NCBI GenBank assembly: GCA_019155205.2
Contig: JAHNZQ020000277.1
Location: 1,033,577-1,045,807 of the forward strand
Origin: Gracilaria vermiculophylla
Taxonomy: Eukaryota > Rhodophyta > Florideophyceae > Gracilariales > Gracilariaceae
Reading direction: 5' to 3'
Length of the DNA: 12,231 nucleotides
In this document: piece by piece, positions 1 to 8,476 of the stretch
How the letters are laid out: every line of letters starts with the position of its first letter
Numbering within the stretch: position 1 is the stretch's first letter
The notes under the pieces: model-generated
The model's input: the letters and a program-made list of their open reading frames with translations, nothing else
The model's database searches: none
What the model was told of the DNA's origin: nothing
Made by a program: the position numbers and the translations under genes

Positions 1-267
1 AGTGCGAAACGCTTGCGTTGAATACATTTAGTGGAAAGCATTATAGAGAAGGAAGCCCAGAAGAAGGCCACCAATCAATAATAAGAGAAGAATTCAAGGC
101 GGGGTCTGATACGTTTCTGTAATTATCTGGCTCTGTGCCGTGGTGAGACGAGCATTAGGCGCATGCCACATTTCTGACCGGCCTGTGGCACTTTCTCAAA
201 ACGCATTCAACTACCAGAAATACTAGAATTGAATTCCTGTAAAGCAGTACTAGAACGTGCTGCGCTA
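1..267. other. Unassigned left flank
   Basis: No reading frame here resembles a gene. The only structure seen is a perfect 7-bp inverted repeat, TGCCACA at 164-170 and TGTGGCA at 184-190, with a 13-base spacer. This could fold into a small hairpin but is too short to name. The interval ends where a possible terminal repeat of the pogo-like element begins. Confidence 0.5.
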
Positions 268-277
268 CAGTTTGAGT
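268..277 (+). repeat. Candidate left terminal inverted repeat of the pogo-like element
   Basis: CAGTTTGAGT directly follows a TA dinucleotide at 266-267, the expected target site for Tc1/mariner-pogo elements. It matches the inverted candidate at 2771-2780 at 9 of 10 positions. Similarity beyond ten bases is weak, so this could be chance. Confidence 0.3.
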
Positions 278-772
278 TCTTAGGCGACATCTTGGAATCG
301 ATACGCATTCTTTATTAAGGTCCTTCGAGTTTCGGCTCTGCGTCTTTTTTCCTTGCGGATCGTCATCCTCTTAGTCTGGATACGGCATATAGCACGGAAT
401 ACTCACCCGTCTTGTGTCACCAAGTAGATGCATCCATCCACTAGTGTGGATATGATGATATAAAGTAACAGTTCAACATGTAATGACTCGGAAATTTAAT
501 TTGACTTCTAACTTGGGTAGTAAAGCCGATCTCATTGCCGTTTCTCTTTAGCAGGCCTAACGTTTGATACGTCCTATAAAAGAGTTTTTTTGGATTTTTT
601 TGTATTAACTCCTGGCGTTTTTAACAAAAAAACGAAGTCGTAGAAATCAAGACAAAGTGTCGTACAAAATGATATTGTTCTCGCGCATAATTTTCACATC
701 TTGCACGTGCTCAGATCGTATCCATCAAGAAAATCGGCGTTCGAACAGCATTTATGAAGCTAAACAATCTGG

Positions 773-2660
773 TCAGTTTTCAATCGTTTCAGGCTTCGTG
801 GTCGCCCAAGCACGGTCCGTTGAATTCCTCCTGACTTGATCCTTCACGGCGTCTGCCGTCTCCATGACACACTGATTCCGAACATCACAGTTCATAGCAC
901 GCTTCTGAGATGCGTGAGAGGCAGCGATCTTGCGCCTGTACCTGCGGTTCTGCGCTAAAAGCTCCACCAGTGCTTTTCTACGCGGAGGCAGCTCAATAAG
1001 GTGACGAAGGTGTGCAGCACTTTCTAGGCAAAAACGACTTGTGGTCTTTTCCGTTAAAGTCTTCGGTACTGACTCTGCCGTCAAATTAAGTCCACTTGAA
1101 GTGTCATTTCTCATGGTGCCACGCTCATTGACACCAGATTCCGGAACCAACCTGCGGGAGTTTTTCAAGAAAACGTTCACCAGAAACGGCAGAAAAACGT
1201 TACTTGTACCCTTTTGAATAGTCTATAAATCGGTGTTCTGCATTTTGGAAATATCTGGACCTCGTTATGGGCCCACAAGCCCGTTTTCTGAAACGTACTA
1301 CGGATATTTCCGACCGTCATTGAATCCGAAAACGCCAGGGTTAGTGCAAAGCAGACCTCAAATATGTCAACAAAATATTTGACTCTAGACAAGCGACGAA
1401 GCTCACGCTACATGTAAGATTTGAATTCATTAAATACAGAATGGTCTAACGGTTGAAAAATATGACTAGTATGAAATGAGTCACGATAACCATATTATTT
1501 TCTCGCAAAAAAGCACCGTAAAATACTGAACATGGCCTGCATATGCATAAAGAATAAAAAGCAAGTGTTTTCCTCCATTTCAAAGATCTTTGGTTTATTT
1601 TAATGCGATTTGTAGCCCAACTATATAATATTGAAGAGTCCATGCGAGGAATTTCTGTTTGATATATTTAATAGGGTGGAAGAGATTCATGCATATTTCT
1701 GACCCTCCCGTCGACAGAGCAGTGGTGAGATTTTCTTCAGCCACCCACAATTATTGGCTTCCACGCTTTTCCATCAACAGATACCACCGGCATGACTGTA
1801 ATACGATCAAACGCTCCTTTAATTCGTGTCCCTTTCTTCAAGCAATACTAAGCCACTTGTACCTACTAACTTACGCAAGCTCAGTCCCATCATTTTCGAA
1901 ATAGAACTCCAGATTCTTCGATATTGGAAACCTGTTTCGCTTTCTTAATTCCGTAACGATCCATTACCGATTCCGGTAATGCAATATGTCGAACCAGCAC
2001 TTCGGGTGTAACTGCGAGTCGTTCAGTTCGGAAAACTCGAACGGGGAAGTATTTCATTTCATGACGTGTGATAAACCCATCAAGGCACCCCAAAGAAGGC
2101 ATCCCATCTTCGAAGCTAATTGAATTCTGTCGGAAACTCCGTGAAGAATTCAAGAAGCACCGCACTAATTCTAAAATTGACAATTTTGTCAACGGTGTGT
2201 TATTCTAGATATAATGCTTCGCTGTGTCCACTATTGTTTTTTCCTCCTCAGTGCTGAGTACCAGCGGACGACCCTGACCATGAAATGTTATAACAATAGA
2301 TTTTGAGTCTGTAGAGAATTTACCCTGCGTGGCATGGATCCGAACTTGGTACTAGTGACGAATATGGTTTTCGGAAACGTTGTATTTAGAAGACAGCACA
2401 TTGTAACTCGATCCTTGATGAAAGTGGGCATATATTGCCTCTCTGATTTTCTCATGGGTAGATGCGGTTGGGGCTATGTATGATAGAGATGCCGGCAAAA
2501 GTACTCTTTCGATGGAAAATATACCGTGGTGAAGAATCTCGTGCAGTTCAATATTTGATTTTCTGAATGTATCACTGTTACTCTTCAATTCTCTCCTGTC
2601 CTCGGTTTGAATTGCAGAAGGCTGTTGGGCAGAACATGCCCTAGTTCTGTGACACAGTTT
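773..2660 (-). pseudogene. Pogo-like transposase pseudogene (psq HTH, Tc5-type HTH, DDE)
   Basis: An intact protein of this family would bind the element's terminal repeats and cut and paste it in the nucleus. One minus-strand frame carries family hallmarks from 2660 to 1446. An N-terminal psq-like helix-turn-helix contains SSYNVLSSKYNVSENHIR (about 2355-2410). GQGRPLVLSTEEEKTIVD follows (about 2235-2290), then FEDGMPSLGCLDGFITRH. Next comes NIEESG (about 1912-1930), where the family normally has N-x-D-E-T/S-G, so the first catalytic Asp appears to be Glu. DRITVMPVVSVDGKAWKP lies at about 1755-1810. A degraded stretch with LRENNMVIV is near 1470. The next frame, 1177-1392, holds MTVGNIRSTFQKTGLWAHN, typical of the pogo C-terminal region. 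The open frame 773-1180 may be the variable tail. Stops at 2352, 2205, 1890 and 1737 plus frameshifts make it non-functional. No in-frame ATG is visible at the 5' end. Confidence 0.85.
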
Positions 2661-2770
2661 TCAGGAACTACTTTTTTCTAGTCTTCAGAGTTTGGGATGT
2701 AAAGGTGCTTCGGTCTGGTTTTTTTGGCCGTAATTAAAAACTTTGAATGTTGCTCTATATTTAAGCACCT

Positions 2771-2780
2771 ACTCCAACTG
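2771..2780 (-). repeat. Candidate right terminal inverted repeat of the pogo-like element
   Basis: Read on the minus strand this is CAGTTGGAGT, one mismatch from the candidate left end at 268-277. It lies about 110-190 bp upstream of the transposase remains, a reasonable distance for a 5' terminus. The outside dinucleotide is AA where TA would be expected. Confidence 0.3.
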
Positions 2781-2940
2781 AAGTACTCATATTATGTATA
2801 TAGAAGTAGACTATATTGAAAGCTTTAGTTTTCTACGTCTTTTTCAATCAGTTATGGACGGAACCGGTCCTACGTTTTTGAGTAAAAAGAAGGCTTTGCC
2901 TGCCCCATTTTATGTGAGTCGCAAGCGGAAAGGAGAAACA

Positions 2941-3331
2941 GCAAGCACCTAAGTTCAGTTAGCTGTACTTGTTTATTGATCGGACAAGTTGGGCGGTGCT
3001 CTCCCCAGGTTCTCTCTGCGATAATTTGCGAGCTCGAGGCATAAGTACTCTTGTTGCGTATTACATTGCACGTTTGCGCCTCTCGTCACGTACTAACGTA
3101 AAACAATCACCGTCCTGTCAGTCTAATTTTCATTGCAGGGCGCTTCAAGTACATTGGTCCATGAGCGAGCTAACGCGTGTCAACATTAAAAGTGTCCATG
3201 GCGCATCCATTTTTGACAGTCTTCTTGTAAGTCTGCACTACTTGAGCTATACCGGCTGTTCTGTCAGTTTCCACGCACTATTCTTGCACATTACGAGCAT
3301 GCGTGCTTACTCTCAAGCCAATTGCATTCCA
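2941..3331 (-). repeat. 3' LTR of the copia-like element (left copy)
   Basis: It aligns without gaps to 8477-8867 at about 86% identity; the longest conserved block, about 33 bases, covers 3194-3226. The inner edge ends in CA as LTRs do. The outer edge reads GC where the other copy has TG, so the terminal dinucleotide has mutated here. A plus-strand open frame of 125 codons overlaps this LTR but is not preserved in the other copy, so I treat it as fortuitous. Confidence 0.93.
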
Positions 3332-3344
3332 CACTCATCACCTT
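3332..3344 (-). other. Probable polypurine tract remnant
   Basis: On the minus strand the bases next to the inner edge of the 3' LTR read AAGGTGATGAGTG, 10 purines of 13, where plus-strand DNA synthesis would be primed. It lies between the end of pol (about 3356) and the LTR, as expected. Three thymines interrupt it, consistent with decay. Confidence 0.5.
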
Positions 3345-3355
3345 AGGAATCAAGA

Positions 3356-4125
3356 TTAGCCTGTAGACTTGTTAGACGAATTGAACGTGGAGCTACCAAA
3401 ACCCACAGATATCTTACCATCGGACAATGTCAACTCCAGATGTTTGCATATCCGACTATCGCATTTTGTCATTGAGTCTGCGTAATTAATCTTGACAGCA
3501 ATCCATACCATTCGGTTGATTCTGCCGGTTCCAAATTCGTATCTAATTAAAGAGATGTTCCTATGAATAGACTTATCCGTTGCATGTCAATAAGTAGGCA
3601 GCATACTGTATAGGTACTTTGAATCCACAACGATCCAAAGTCCAACTTGAATTCCAGGGAGAGTCGAAAAAGACCTTTACAAAACTTTTCCTTCGTCTAT
3701 GGCCTCACTCACTGCCAGCGTTTCAGCCGAGCCGATCAATTTGACTGGCTTACGCGACTTCTGGGAAATACAAGTGACAACATGAATAATAGAATTCAGC
3801 TCGGGTCTCCCAAAAAGTAACCTCAAAATGTAATCTAGCTGTCCGTAGTCTTCGGAGCGGCTTGTGTCAGTGAGTGCTACCACTGAAACTTGATACGCCT
3901 CGTCTTCGATTGGGCGCTTGAATTTAAGCGGTGTGCCATTTTTCTAGAGACTATTTAACAGATTATTCTGCGTGATTTGACCTTTGACCAGTAACTTTGA
4001 ACCCTTCTGCTGTAAGTATCTTGCTGCATGTGCACAAAACGGAGAAAAAGCGACGCCTAGCCTCTTTATATAGCTGTTGAAAGACCTGAATGCTGCGAGT
4101 TCGATACAGTTTGGGGGACTATCTT
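3356..4125 (-). pseudogene. RNase H region and C-terminus of Gag-Pol (pseudogene)
   Basis: RNase H removes the RNA strand during reverse transcription. After the insertion the frame reads IELAAFRSFNSYIKRLG and SPFCAHAARYLQQKG (the connection), then VALTDTSRSEDYGQLDYI and ISQKSRKPVKLIGSAETLAV. All four acidic active-site positions appear kept: Asp near 3867 (LTDTS), Glu near 3723 (SAETLA), Asp at 3623-3625 (VVDSK) and Asp near 3477 (YADSMTK). The last box matches the A-D-x-L/M-T-K motif near the end of copia pol. Stops occur before KNGTPLKF, after DEGKVL and after SMLPTY. The frame finally closes with TAA at 3356-3358, 25 bp short of the 3' LTR, probably the native pol stop. Confidence 0.88.
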
Positions 4126-4163
4126 TGTAGTACAGTGGCTCCTACGGAAATAGGGTGGTTTGG

Positions 4164-4187
4164 CCTTAAGGTATAATATTCTTAAGG
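4164..4187. repeat. Perfect 7-bp inverted repeat inside the insertion
   Basis: CCTTAAG at 4164-4170 pairs with CTTAAGG at 4181-4187 across a 10-base AT-rich loop. It lies about 30 bp inside the left edge of the inserted segment, so a sub-terminal structure of that element is possible. No function is known from the sequence. Confidence 0.6.
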
Positions 4188-4589
4188 AGGGCTCGTATTT
4201 TATTAGCTTCGCCACGTGGTGCATAATCTCGCCCGCGTGCGCTACAGTATCCTTGAGGCACGGTAGAATTATTATTTATTTTAGATAATTTATGCAGGTA
4301 ATTAGTACAGTAGCGAGACCTGCTGAGGCGGGCTCCCGGCTTGATACTTAATCTGCCGGTTGAGCTCCACCTCTGGGGAAGTAAAGACAAGCACCCTTGA
4401 GTCTTCTTCTACTTTTCCGGTTGGAGTCTCTTGTCGATCTACGCAGGTTTCTAAGCCGCCGATCCCCAGGTCGCATCATAGCAGCGCCTGTAGGGGCATT
4501 GTCCGCCCAGTGAACCTCCCCCTCCGCTTGGTGTTTGCGGATCCCCTTTCAGAATTCCTCCGGCTCGCGACAGCGGATACCGGAGACCA

Positions 4590-4634
4590 CCGTTAGGAAT
4601 ACGCGCCTTTGGAGTCAACAAAAACTCCTAACGG
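4590..4634. repeat. Nested inverted repeats near the right side of the insertion
   Basis: CCGTTAGGA at 4590-4598 is the exact reverse complement of TCCTAACGG at 4626-4634. Inside it, GGAGT at 4611-4615 pairs with ACTCC at 4624-4628. The outer arm resembles the CTCCTACGG at the left edge of the inserted segment. This may therefore mark the junction of two element ends. Confidence 0.6.
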
Positions 4635-4674
4635 GCGTTGTGCTTTACTACCTCGAGAGGAGGGCTGACAGTAC

Positions 4675-5500
4675 CACAATCTTGTTACCTTCTTCTCACA
4701 AGACTAGTCTGTGACGCTTCGTATCCTTGCATCTTACCTTCGCCGTCAACCGAAGTGGTCATGTCGTCGAACTGTGGTCACTACGAAACCGTACAAATCA
4801 TTTTTGCCGGGGCCATACAAAATTGTCCTAAGCTTATTCCATTTTCCGATCTGTTCGATGACGGCGGCCATATTAGATCTTTCTCCTCCAAAAAGGATAT
4901 CGCTCACCAATTTAATGGTAACGACGATGTTATTTCCTTTGTCCTTCCTGTAAAACAGTTGCGGTACGTAGACAATTTGAAGGAAATCAAAACTGCGAAG
5001 AACGTCGTCACTTAGCTGCTGCTATCTACCTCCGACGTTAGCTAGCTCATAGACGGCAGACAAAAGAAGCTAGTAGTGTGGATGATGGTTCTTGCATTCG
5101 CGCGGCGGAACGAAGTATAGATCTCTCTGGGCTTCAGTCTGGAAAAAGTGCTCTTGAAGTCGATCTTTGCGAGCATCCAACTGAAGATATTGCCCAATAA
5201 TAGTAATGTTCGTATGCTAATTGGTGTGCAAGTCGCGGAGTCTGTCTTCGGAATTTTCTTGTCTCGGTCTTTGTAACCGTGGTCAGAATTCGTGCCTTGA
5301 GCGTGAGGGAGTTATCATCGCACCGTTTGAACTTGTAGAACACATGGCTTGTGACTACGTTTTCGGTCTTGGGCAACTCGAAACCTGCCACATTGCGAAC
5401 GATATTCTTGAACGACCGTTCCTCCTTGTCGGGGGCGTTTCGAGTGGCGTATGACGGTAGTTCTTGCGCCTCAAGCAGCATGAACTCCACATGGCCAAAC
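4675..5500 (-). pseudogene. Reverse transcriptase region of Gag-Pol (pseudogene)
   Basis: The copia reverse transcriptase copies element RNA into DNA. It starts in the integrase frame with ENVVTSHVFYKFKR and SLTLKARI (about 5320-5365). A shift near 5230 leads to ATCTPISIRTLLLLGNIF and motif A AKIDFKSTF (Asp near 5160). A second shift near 5165 gives FFQTEAQRDLYFVPPREC. Next are LLLSAVYELANVGG and LSDDVL, then YVPQLFYRKD (about 4957-4990). The catalytic box reads LVSDILFGG (4890-4910), with Ser replacing the first Asp of the usual V-D-D. TILYGPG follows. Two TAG stops fall where the family expects Trp. The last recognisable part, VDGEGKMQGYEA (about 4707-4745), lies in a third frame just before the inserted segment. 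Confidence 0.88.
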
Positions 5501-5642
5501 GCTTTGTAATAGGTCTCGATGAGTTTCTTTTCGGAACTCCCCAGCTACTGTCCCGGTGACAGCTGCACTACCCCGGCTGGCATAGGATCTGCGCCGTGCG
5601 TGTCTGGTTCAGTCTGCACTTCGGGCGGCGATTCCTCGACCT

Positions 5643-5796
5643 AATTCCAGACTTCGAGTTTCAGAGTCAACTCCTCCTTGTCGCTGATTTCGTAGCGAAC
5701 AGAGAGCTTCTCTGATCTCTTGTCGTGCTGATACACAGTTCCTTCGTAAAATGTCTTGTCGGTTGGCTAGTAGACTTCGATTTTCTCCCCGACCTT
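5643..5796 (-). other. Possible Tudor-like module between integrase and reverse transcriptase
   Basis: In the frame shared with integrase, about 48 residues read VGEKIEVY, a TAG stop at 5767, PTDKTFYEGTVYQHDKR, then LSVRYEISDKEELTLKLEVW. This follows the pattern of Tudor/Agenet-like chromatin-reader folds: V-x-V-x-W-P-x-D-x-x-Y/F-Y-x-G-x-V, then V-x-Y-x-x-x-D-x-E-x-L-x-L. The TAG sits where the pattern wants Trp (TGG), one transition away. An acidic, proline-containing linker (VEESPPEVQTEP) comes next, before reverse transcriptase. The position matches that of chromodomains in chromoviruses, so a role in targeting integration to chromatin is an attractive inference. Domain identity is from pattern only. 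Confidence 0.45.
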
Positions 5797-5799
5797 CGG

Positions 5800-6865
5800 C
5801 AAATGGGGTCCGTTACAAAACAGTTCTTCGTCGCTCTCATGTGGAACTTGAATCCGAGGTGCGGCTGAAATGTCTTTTTCGGACTGTGTGTCATACTCCA
5901 AGTCCTTAACAACCTTTGCTTAGTTTCTGTCCAACTCAACAATAGCATCTTGCACAGCTGGTGCTAGCTTTTCGTCACACATTGCGGTCCGAACGGCGTC
6001 GATGGCTGCATGGACTTGCTATTTCTTTGATCCGGGCATCGAAACAGTACACTGGGCGACATCGTATGCTAGTACTGGCCTGGTTTTGGACCATTTGCCC
6101 CGTTTGTCGCGGTGATTCTTAACAAACACTTGGACAATATCGCCAACGGCTACCGAGGCTTCTTCTCATGTCTTCGATCGGAGAACGAGTGTCAGGTTGT
6201 GCTTCGCCTGCAACATCTGCTATGCATCGATGAGATCCTGCGACAGCAATTTAGGCAGAGAGTAAGCCTGAAAAGGCCTTGCGTAGCCCTTTGCTAGGTC
6301 TTGGGCAGACAGTATCTCGATGCCGTAGAGATCGTTAGATATCATGATGGCTTGTTGAACGAGCAGCTTGTCTGTCCATTCAAGCTTGTCCTTCTTGGAC
6401 GCTTCCTGCAGTCGCAAGTAAACATAGCGGATGATCCTGTGTCTAGACTCCCGCACATTTTTGCTGTATCGGCGCGGGAAGAGCGGTCTGGTTCCATTGT
6501 ATTGAATTTGCAAATACTCCATGAAGACGCTGTTATTGAAGTGTCTGTCGTAGGCAACAGTCTGCAGCTTCCAAAATGAAGCTACCCAGTGCGCGTCTAA
6601 CACCAAGATCGCGCGCCAAATCCACTTTTTTTCGACGACAACACCCACAGAGGAGCGAAATACAGCATCTATAGCATGCAAAACGCAGTACTGATCGAGA
6701 AACATGTGGTTCATGCACAATAGATCGTTGAAGGACCTATTCATCGCGCTGAGGGACACCTCTCGCCTTTATTTCGGCTTGGCGGTAGTTAGACACGCTT
6801 TAAATCTCTCGATGACGGATTGCACGTAGTTCTGGACGTACTCATTCCATAGCATGTTTCTTTCC
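5800..6865 (-). pseudogene. Integrase region of Gag-Pol (pseudogene)
   Basis: Integrase would insert the cDNA into a chromosome. The frame changes near 6862 and then stays constant to about 5230. A zinc-binding-domain remnant ends in FKACLTTAKPK (about 6770-6800), keeping one Cys of the expected pair. The catalytic core begins SLSAMNRSFND. It has N (about 6710) in MNHMFLD where the first catalytic Asp is expected. The second Asp is present in VAYDRHFNN (about 6548), and Glu is present in KNVRESRHRIIR (about 6449), with 32 residues between them (DDE-type spacing). LSAQDLAKGYARPF follows at about 6270-6310. A beta-rich SH3-like tail contains VGDIVQVFVKNHRDKRGKW (about 6085-6145). Stops in this frame, near 6768, 6217 and 6166 among others, kill it. 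Confidence 0.88.
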
Positions 6866-7051
6866 AACATCATTATTATGTCTGAATGTCTGAGTATGCA
6901 GAGTGTCCGCAGCCGTGCTAGTAAACTTTGTCCATAATCTTCTTAACATCCTTCCAGGGTTTTTTGCGACAGTGCTTTCAATATGTGCAGAGACACAAAA
7001 CATGCATCTATCGGTATCTCCCATCGTACCACTGGTACGAAACGTGTACAC

Positions 7052-7593
7052 CTAGTGGGGTGTGTATTTGTGCATATCCCGGTCAACAAGCGTGATACTG
7101 CCTTGGGTATTCCCGTTAGCGTCTGGTGGTAGAACTAATTTGTTTCGGCCACCGTGTAGTATGTCATATTGACTGGTGACGTTGCGGCCGACTACCCATT
7201 GAGACGAACCACCAATGACTAGGTGTCTGATCCGCACGGTCGTGCCCTGGTTCGTTCGGGCTTCCATGAAAACAGATCCAAGTATCTTCATTGCCGGAAT
7301 TCTGTGTTTTCAGCTTCCATATTGCCAGTACGGGCGGTCTGTAACAGAATCTGAGATTGTGTCAAGGTCTTTATTACATTCAGGACACACAAGCTCGGCA
7401 ATCAACTTCAATTCCTTGGATCCAATTCCACTGTATGGTGCTCCATTGTCCAGGAGCGACCCAGTCCGATTGCTTATTGAGATGATGTTGGTGTTCTTCG
7501 AGTCACATGTGACCATATTGAACCTAGGCACGTTCTCCGCGTAGTTTTCTTTCTCTGCAGGAGCGTCGATGGCTTGAACACCAAGCTCCAAGG
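7052..7593 (-). pseudogene. Aspartic protease region of Gag-Pol (pseudogene)
   Basis: The retroviral-type aspartic protease matures the Gag-Pol polyprotein. The active-site segment reads SLLDNGAPYSGIG around 7448, giving D-N-G-A where most copia proteases have D-S/T-G-A. Further on is HLVIGGSSQWVVGRNVT (about 7180-7230), then DILHGGRNKLVLP. I read these as the flap and C-terminal part of the same domain. It is in frame with Gag upstream; the TGA at 7310 and the TAG at 7052 interrupt it. The D-N-G-A signature may be native to this subfamily rather than a mutation, because the residues around it look well kept, but I cannot test that here. Confidence 0.8.
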
Positions 7594-8432
7594 ATCCGTC
7601 TTCCACTTGGTCGTTCTTCCAATGTCCCCACTTGCGACATTTGCGGCACTTGGTCCTTGCATTGAGTGCAGCAAGCTGCTTCGGGGTTCTTCATGACCTA
7701 CTACTCTGTGAGTTTGGTTTTCACGACGTGTATCTACTATCTGACGTGTGGTGAGTTGCGTTGCTCGACAGATCACAGGATGATGAATCTCCATTCCCGT
7801 ATTTCACCCTGTCACATCGCCTCTGAACGGAGGCGACTGCTTCGCACGAGACGGACTTGAGATAATCATTCGTGCTCGCGTTCGAAGAAAGACTGGAATC
7901 TCTCGGGGTCGCGTTAGCCACGACCAAAACCCTCCGATTATCGTCCACATCCTCGTTTGCGAGTAGCACGAAAGCCCCCAAGGATTCCGAGAGTTTGTCT
8001 TCTGATCCGTGCGCATTCAACCGCGATACCTGCGCTTGAAATAGTGATTCAAAATTATTGAAGCTCTCGTTGTGGTTCCTCTTCGTGTTCATTAGGGTCA
8101 AGAAATCTTGGAACGCGTCTGAGACGACAGCGAGCGGGTCTCTTCTGTAAAAAGCCTGAACAAAAGCTTCTGCACCCTGGTGGGAGCGATTCGTACTGTC
8201 CGGGATAGCCTTGAATAGATCTCGAGTGCGTCCGTACAGCTAGGACTGCAGCATTATTCCATGAGCTGCATTTGCCACCTTATTGCTGTTGGAATCTGCC
8301 ATGGTATCTTGAAACGCCTGCCAAAATAAAATAGCTTCTACATACTGCTCCTGATCACCGCTTCCATCTGTATAAGGAACCGTTCGGATGTCTCACGAAA
8401 AATGCGGCCTTGAAGTCAATTTGAAAGAGCAT
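7594..8432 (-). pseudogene. gag: Gag pseudogene with CCHC zinc-knuckle remnant
   Basis: Gag would form the virus-like particle and bind element RNA. A likely start ATG lies at 8430-8432, 45 bases inside the LTR edge; a frameshift near 8395 then moves to the main frame. That frame reads through with stops at 8240 (TAG), 7721 (TGA) and 7691 (TGA). It includes the block ESFNNFESLFQAQVSRLNAH followed by FVLLAN, the helical capsid pattern of copia Gag. A nucleocapsid knuckle sits at 7607-7648, CRKCRKWGHWKND. It keeps C-x2-C-x4-H, but the fourth ligand, expected four residues after the His, is Gln. Both TGA stops are one transition from CGA. It is continuous in frame with the protease region, so Gag and Pol were probably one polyprotein. 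Confidence 0.85.
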
Positions 8433-8459
8433 TCTAGGCCAATAACTAAGTAAAATTGG

Positions 8460-8471
8460 GTTCTAATGGCA
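8460..8471 (-). other. Decayed tRNA-Met-type primer binding site
   Basis: On the minus strand, five bases inside the 5' LTR, the sequence is TGCCATTAGAAC. It matches TGGTATCAGAGC, the initiator-methionine tRNA primer site common in copia elements, at 8 of 12 positions. The position is right for minus-strand priming of reverse transcription. The mismatches are in line with the general decay of the element. Confidence 0.5.
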
Positions 8472-8476
8472 TTCAG

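Larger units (their letters stand above)
268..2780 (-). mobile_element. Decayed pogo-superfamily DNA transposon (ends tentative)
   Basis: The element is identified by its transposase remains (773-2660, minus strand), which have the pogo/Tc5-type layout: a psq-like helix-turn-helix, a CENP-B/Tc5-like DNA-binding region, then a DDE catalytic region. The ends are a guess: CAGTTTGAGT at 268-277 is preceded by TA, and 2771-2780 reads CAGTTGGAGT on the opposite strand, a 9 of 10 match in inverted orientation. The implied length of 2513 bp suits an autonomous pogo-type element. The right end is followed by AA, not TA, so the target duplication is not confirmed. The presence of the element is well supported; its exact limits are not. 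Confidence 0.45.
4133..4671. mobile_element. Nested insertion in pol, probably a non-autonomous DNA element
   Basis: Recognisable pol coding stops near 4680 and resumes near 4125 (IELAAFRSFNSYIKRLG), so about 540 bp of foreign sequence splits the gene. The left edge reads TA-CAGTGGCTCCTACGG. The right edge, on the opposite strand, reads CAGCCCTCCTCTCG four bases in from a TA, a partial inverted-repeat match. AGTAC occurs at both borders (4129-4133 and 4670-4674), a possible target duplication overlapping the TA. A related motif, CTCCTA(A)CGG, also occurs near 4139 and 4625, and inverted at 4590-4599, so the true right end could be near 4600. No coding capacity is recognised. A pogo/Tc1-type MITE is the best guess. 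Confidence 0.55.

Noticed and set aside
657..839. Plus-strand frame of 60 codons
   Set aside because: It overlaps the 3' end of the transposase remains on the opposite strand and has no start ATG at its first codon or any motif.
2969..3346. Plus-strand open frame of 125 codons
   Set aside because: It lies almost wholly in the 3' LTR, opposite to the element's transcription, and the matching frame is broken in the other LTR copy.
4166..4596. Frames on both strands inside the inserted segment
   Set aside because: No recognisable domain, and low-complexity Ser/Arg-rich translations; the segment looks non-coding.
4638..5015. Plus-strand frame with RYVDN, resembling the reverse transcriptase Y-V-D-D box
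   Set aside because: The minus strand of the same stretch carries the true reverse transcriptase sequence (YVPQLFYRKD, LVSDILFGG, TILYGPG) in correct order, so the plus-strand match is coincidence.
5667..5948. Minus-strand frame of 93 codons
   Set aside because: It is out of phase with the pol frame that carries the integrase tail and the Tudor-like pattern; it is a shadow.
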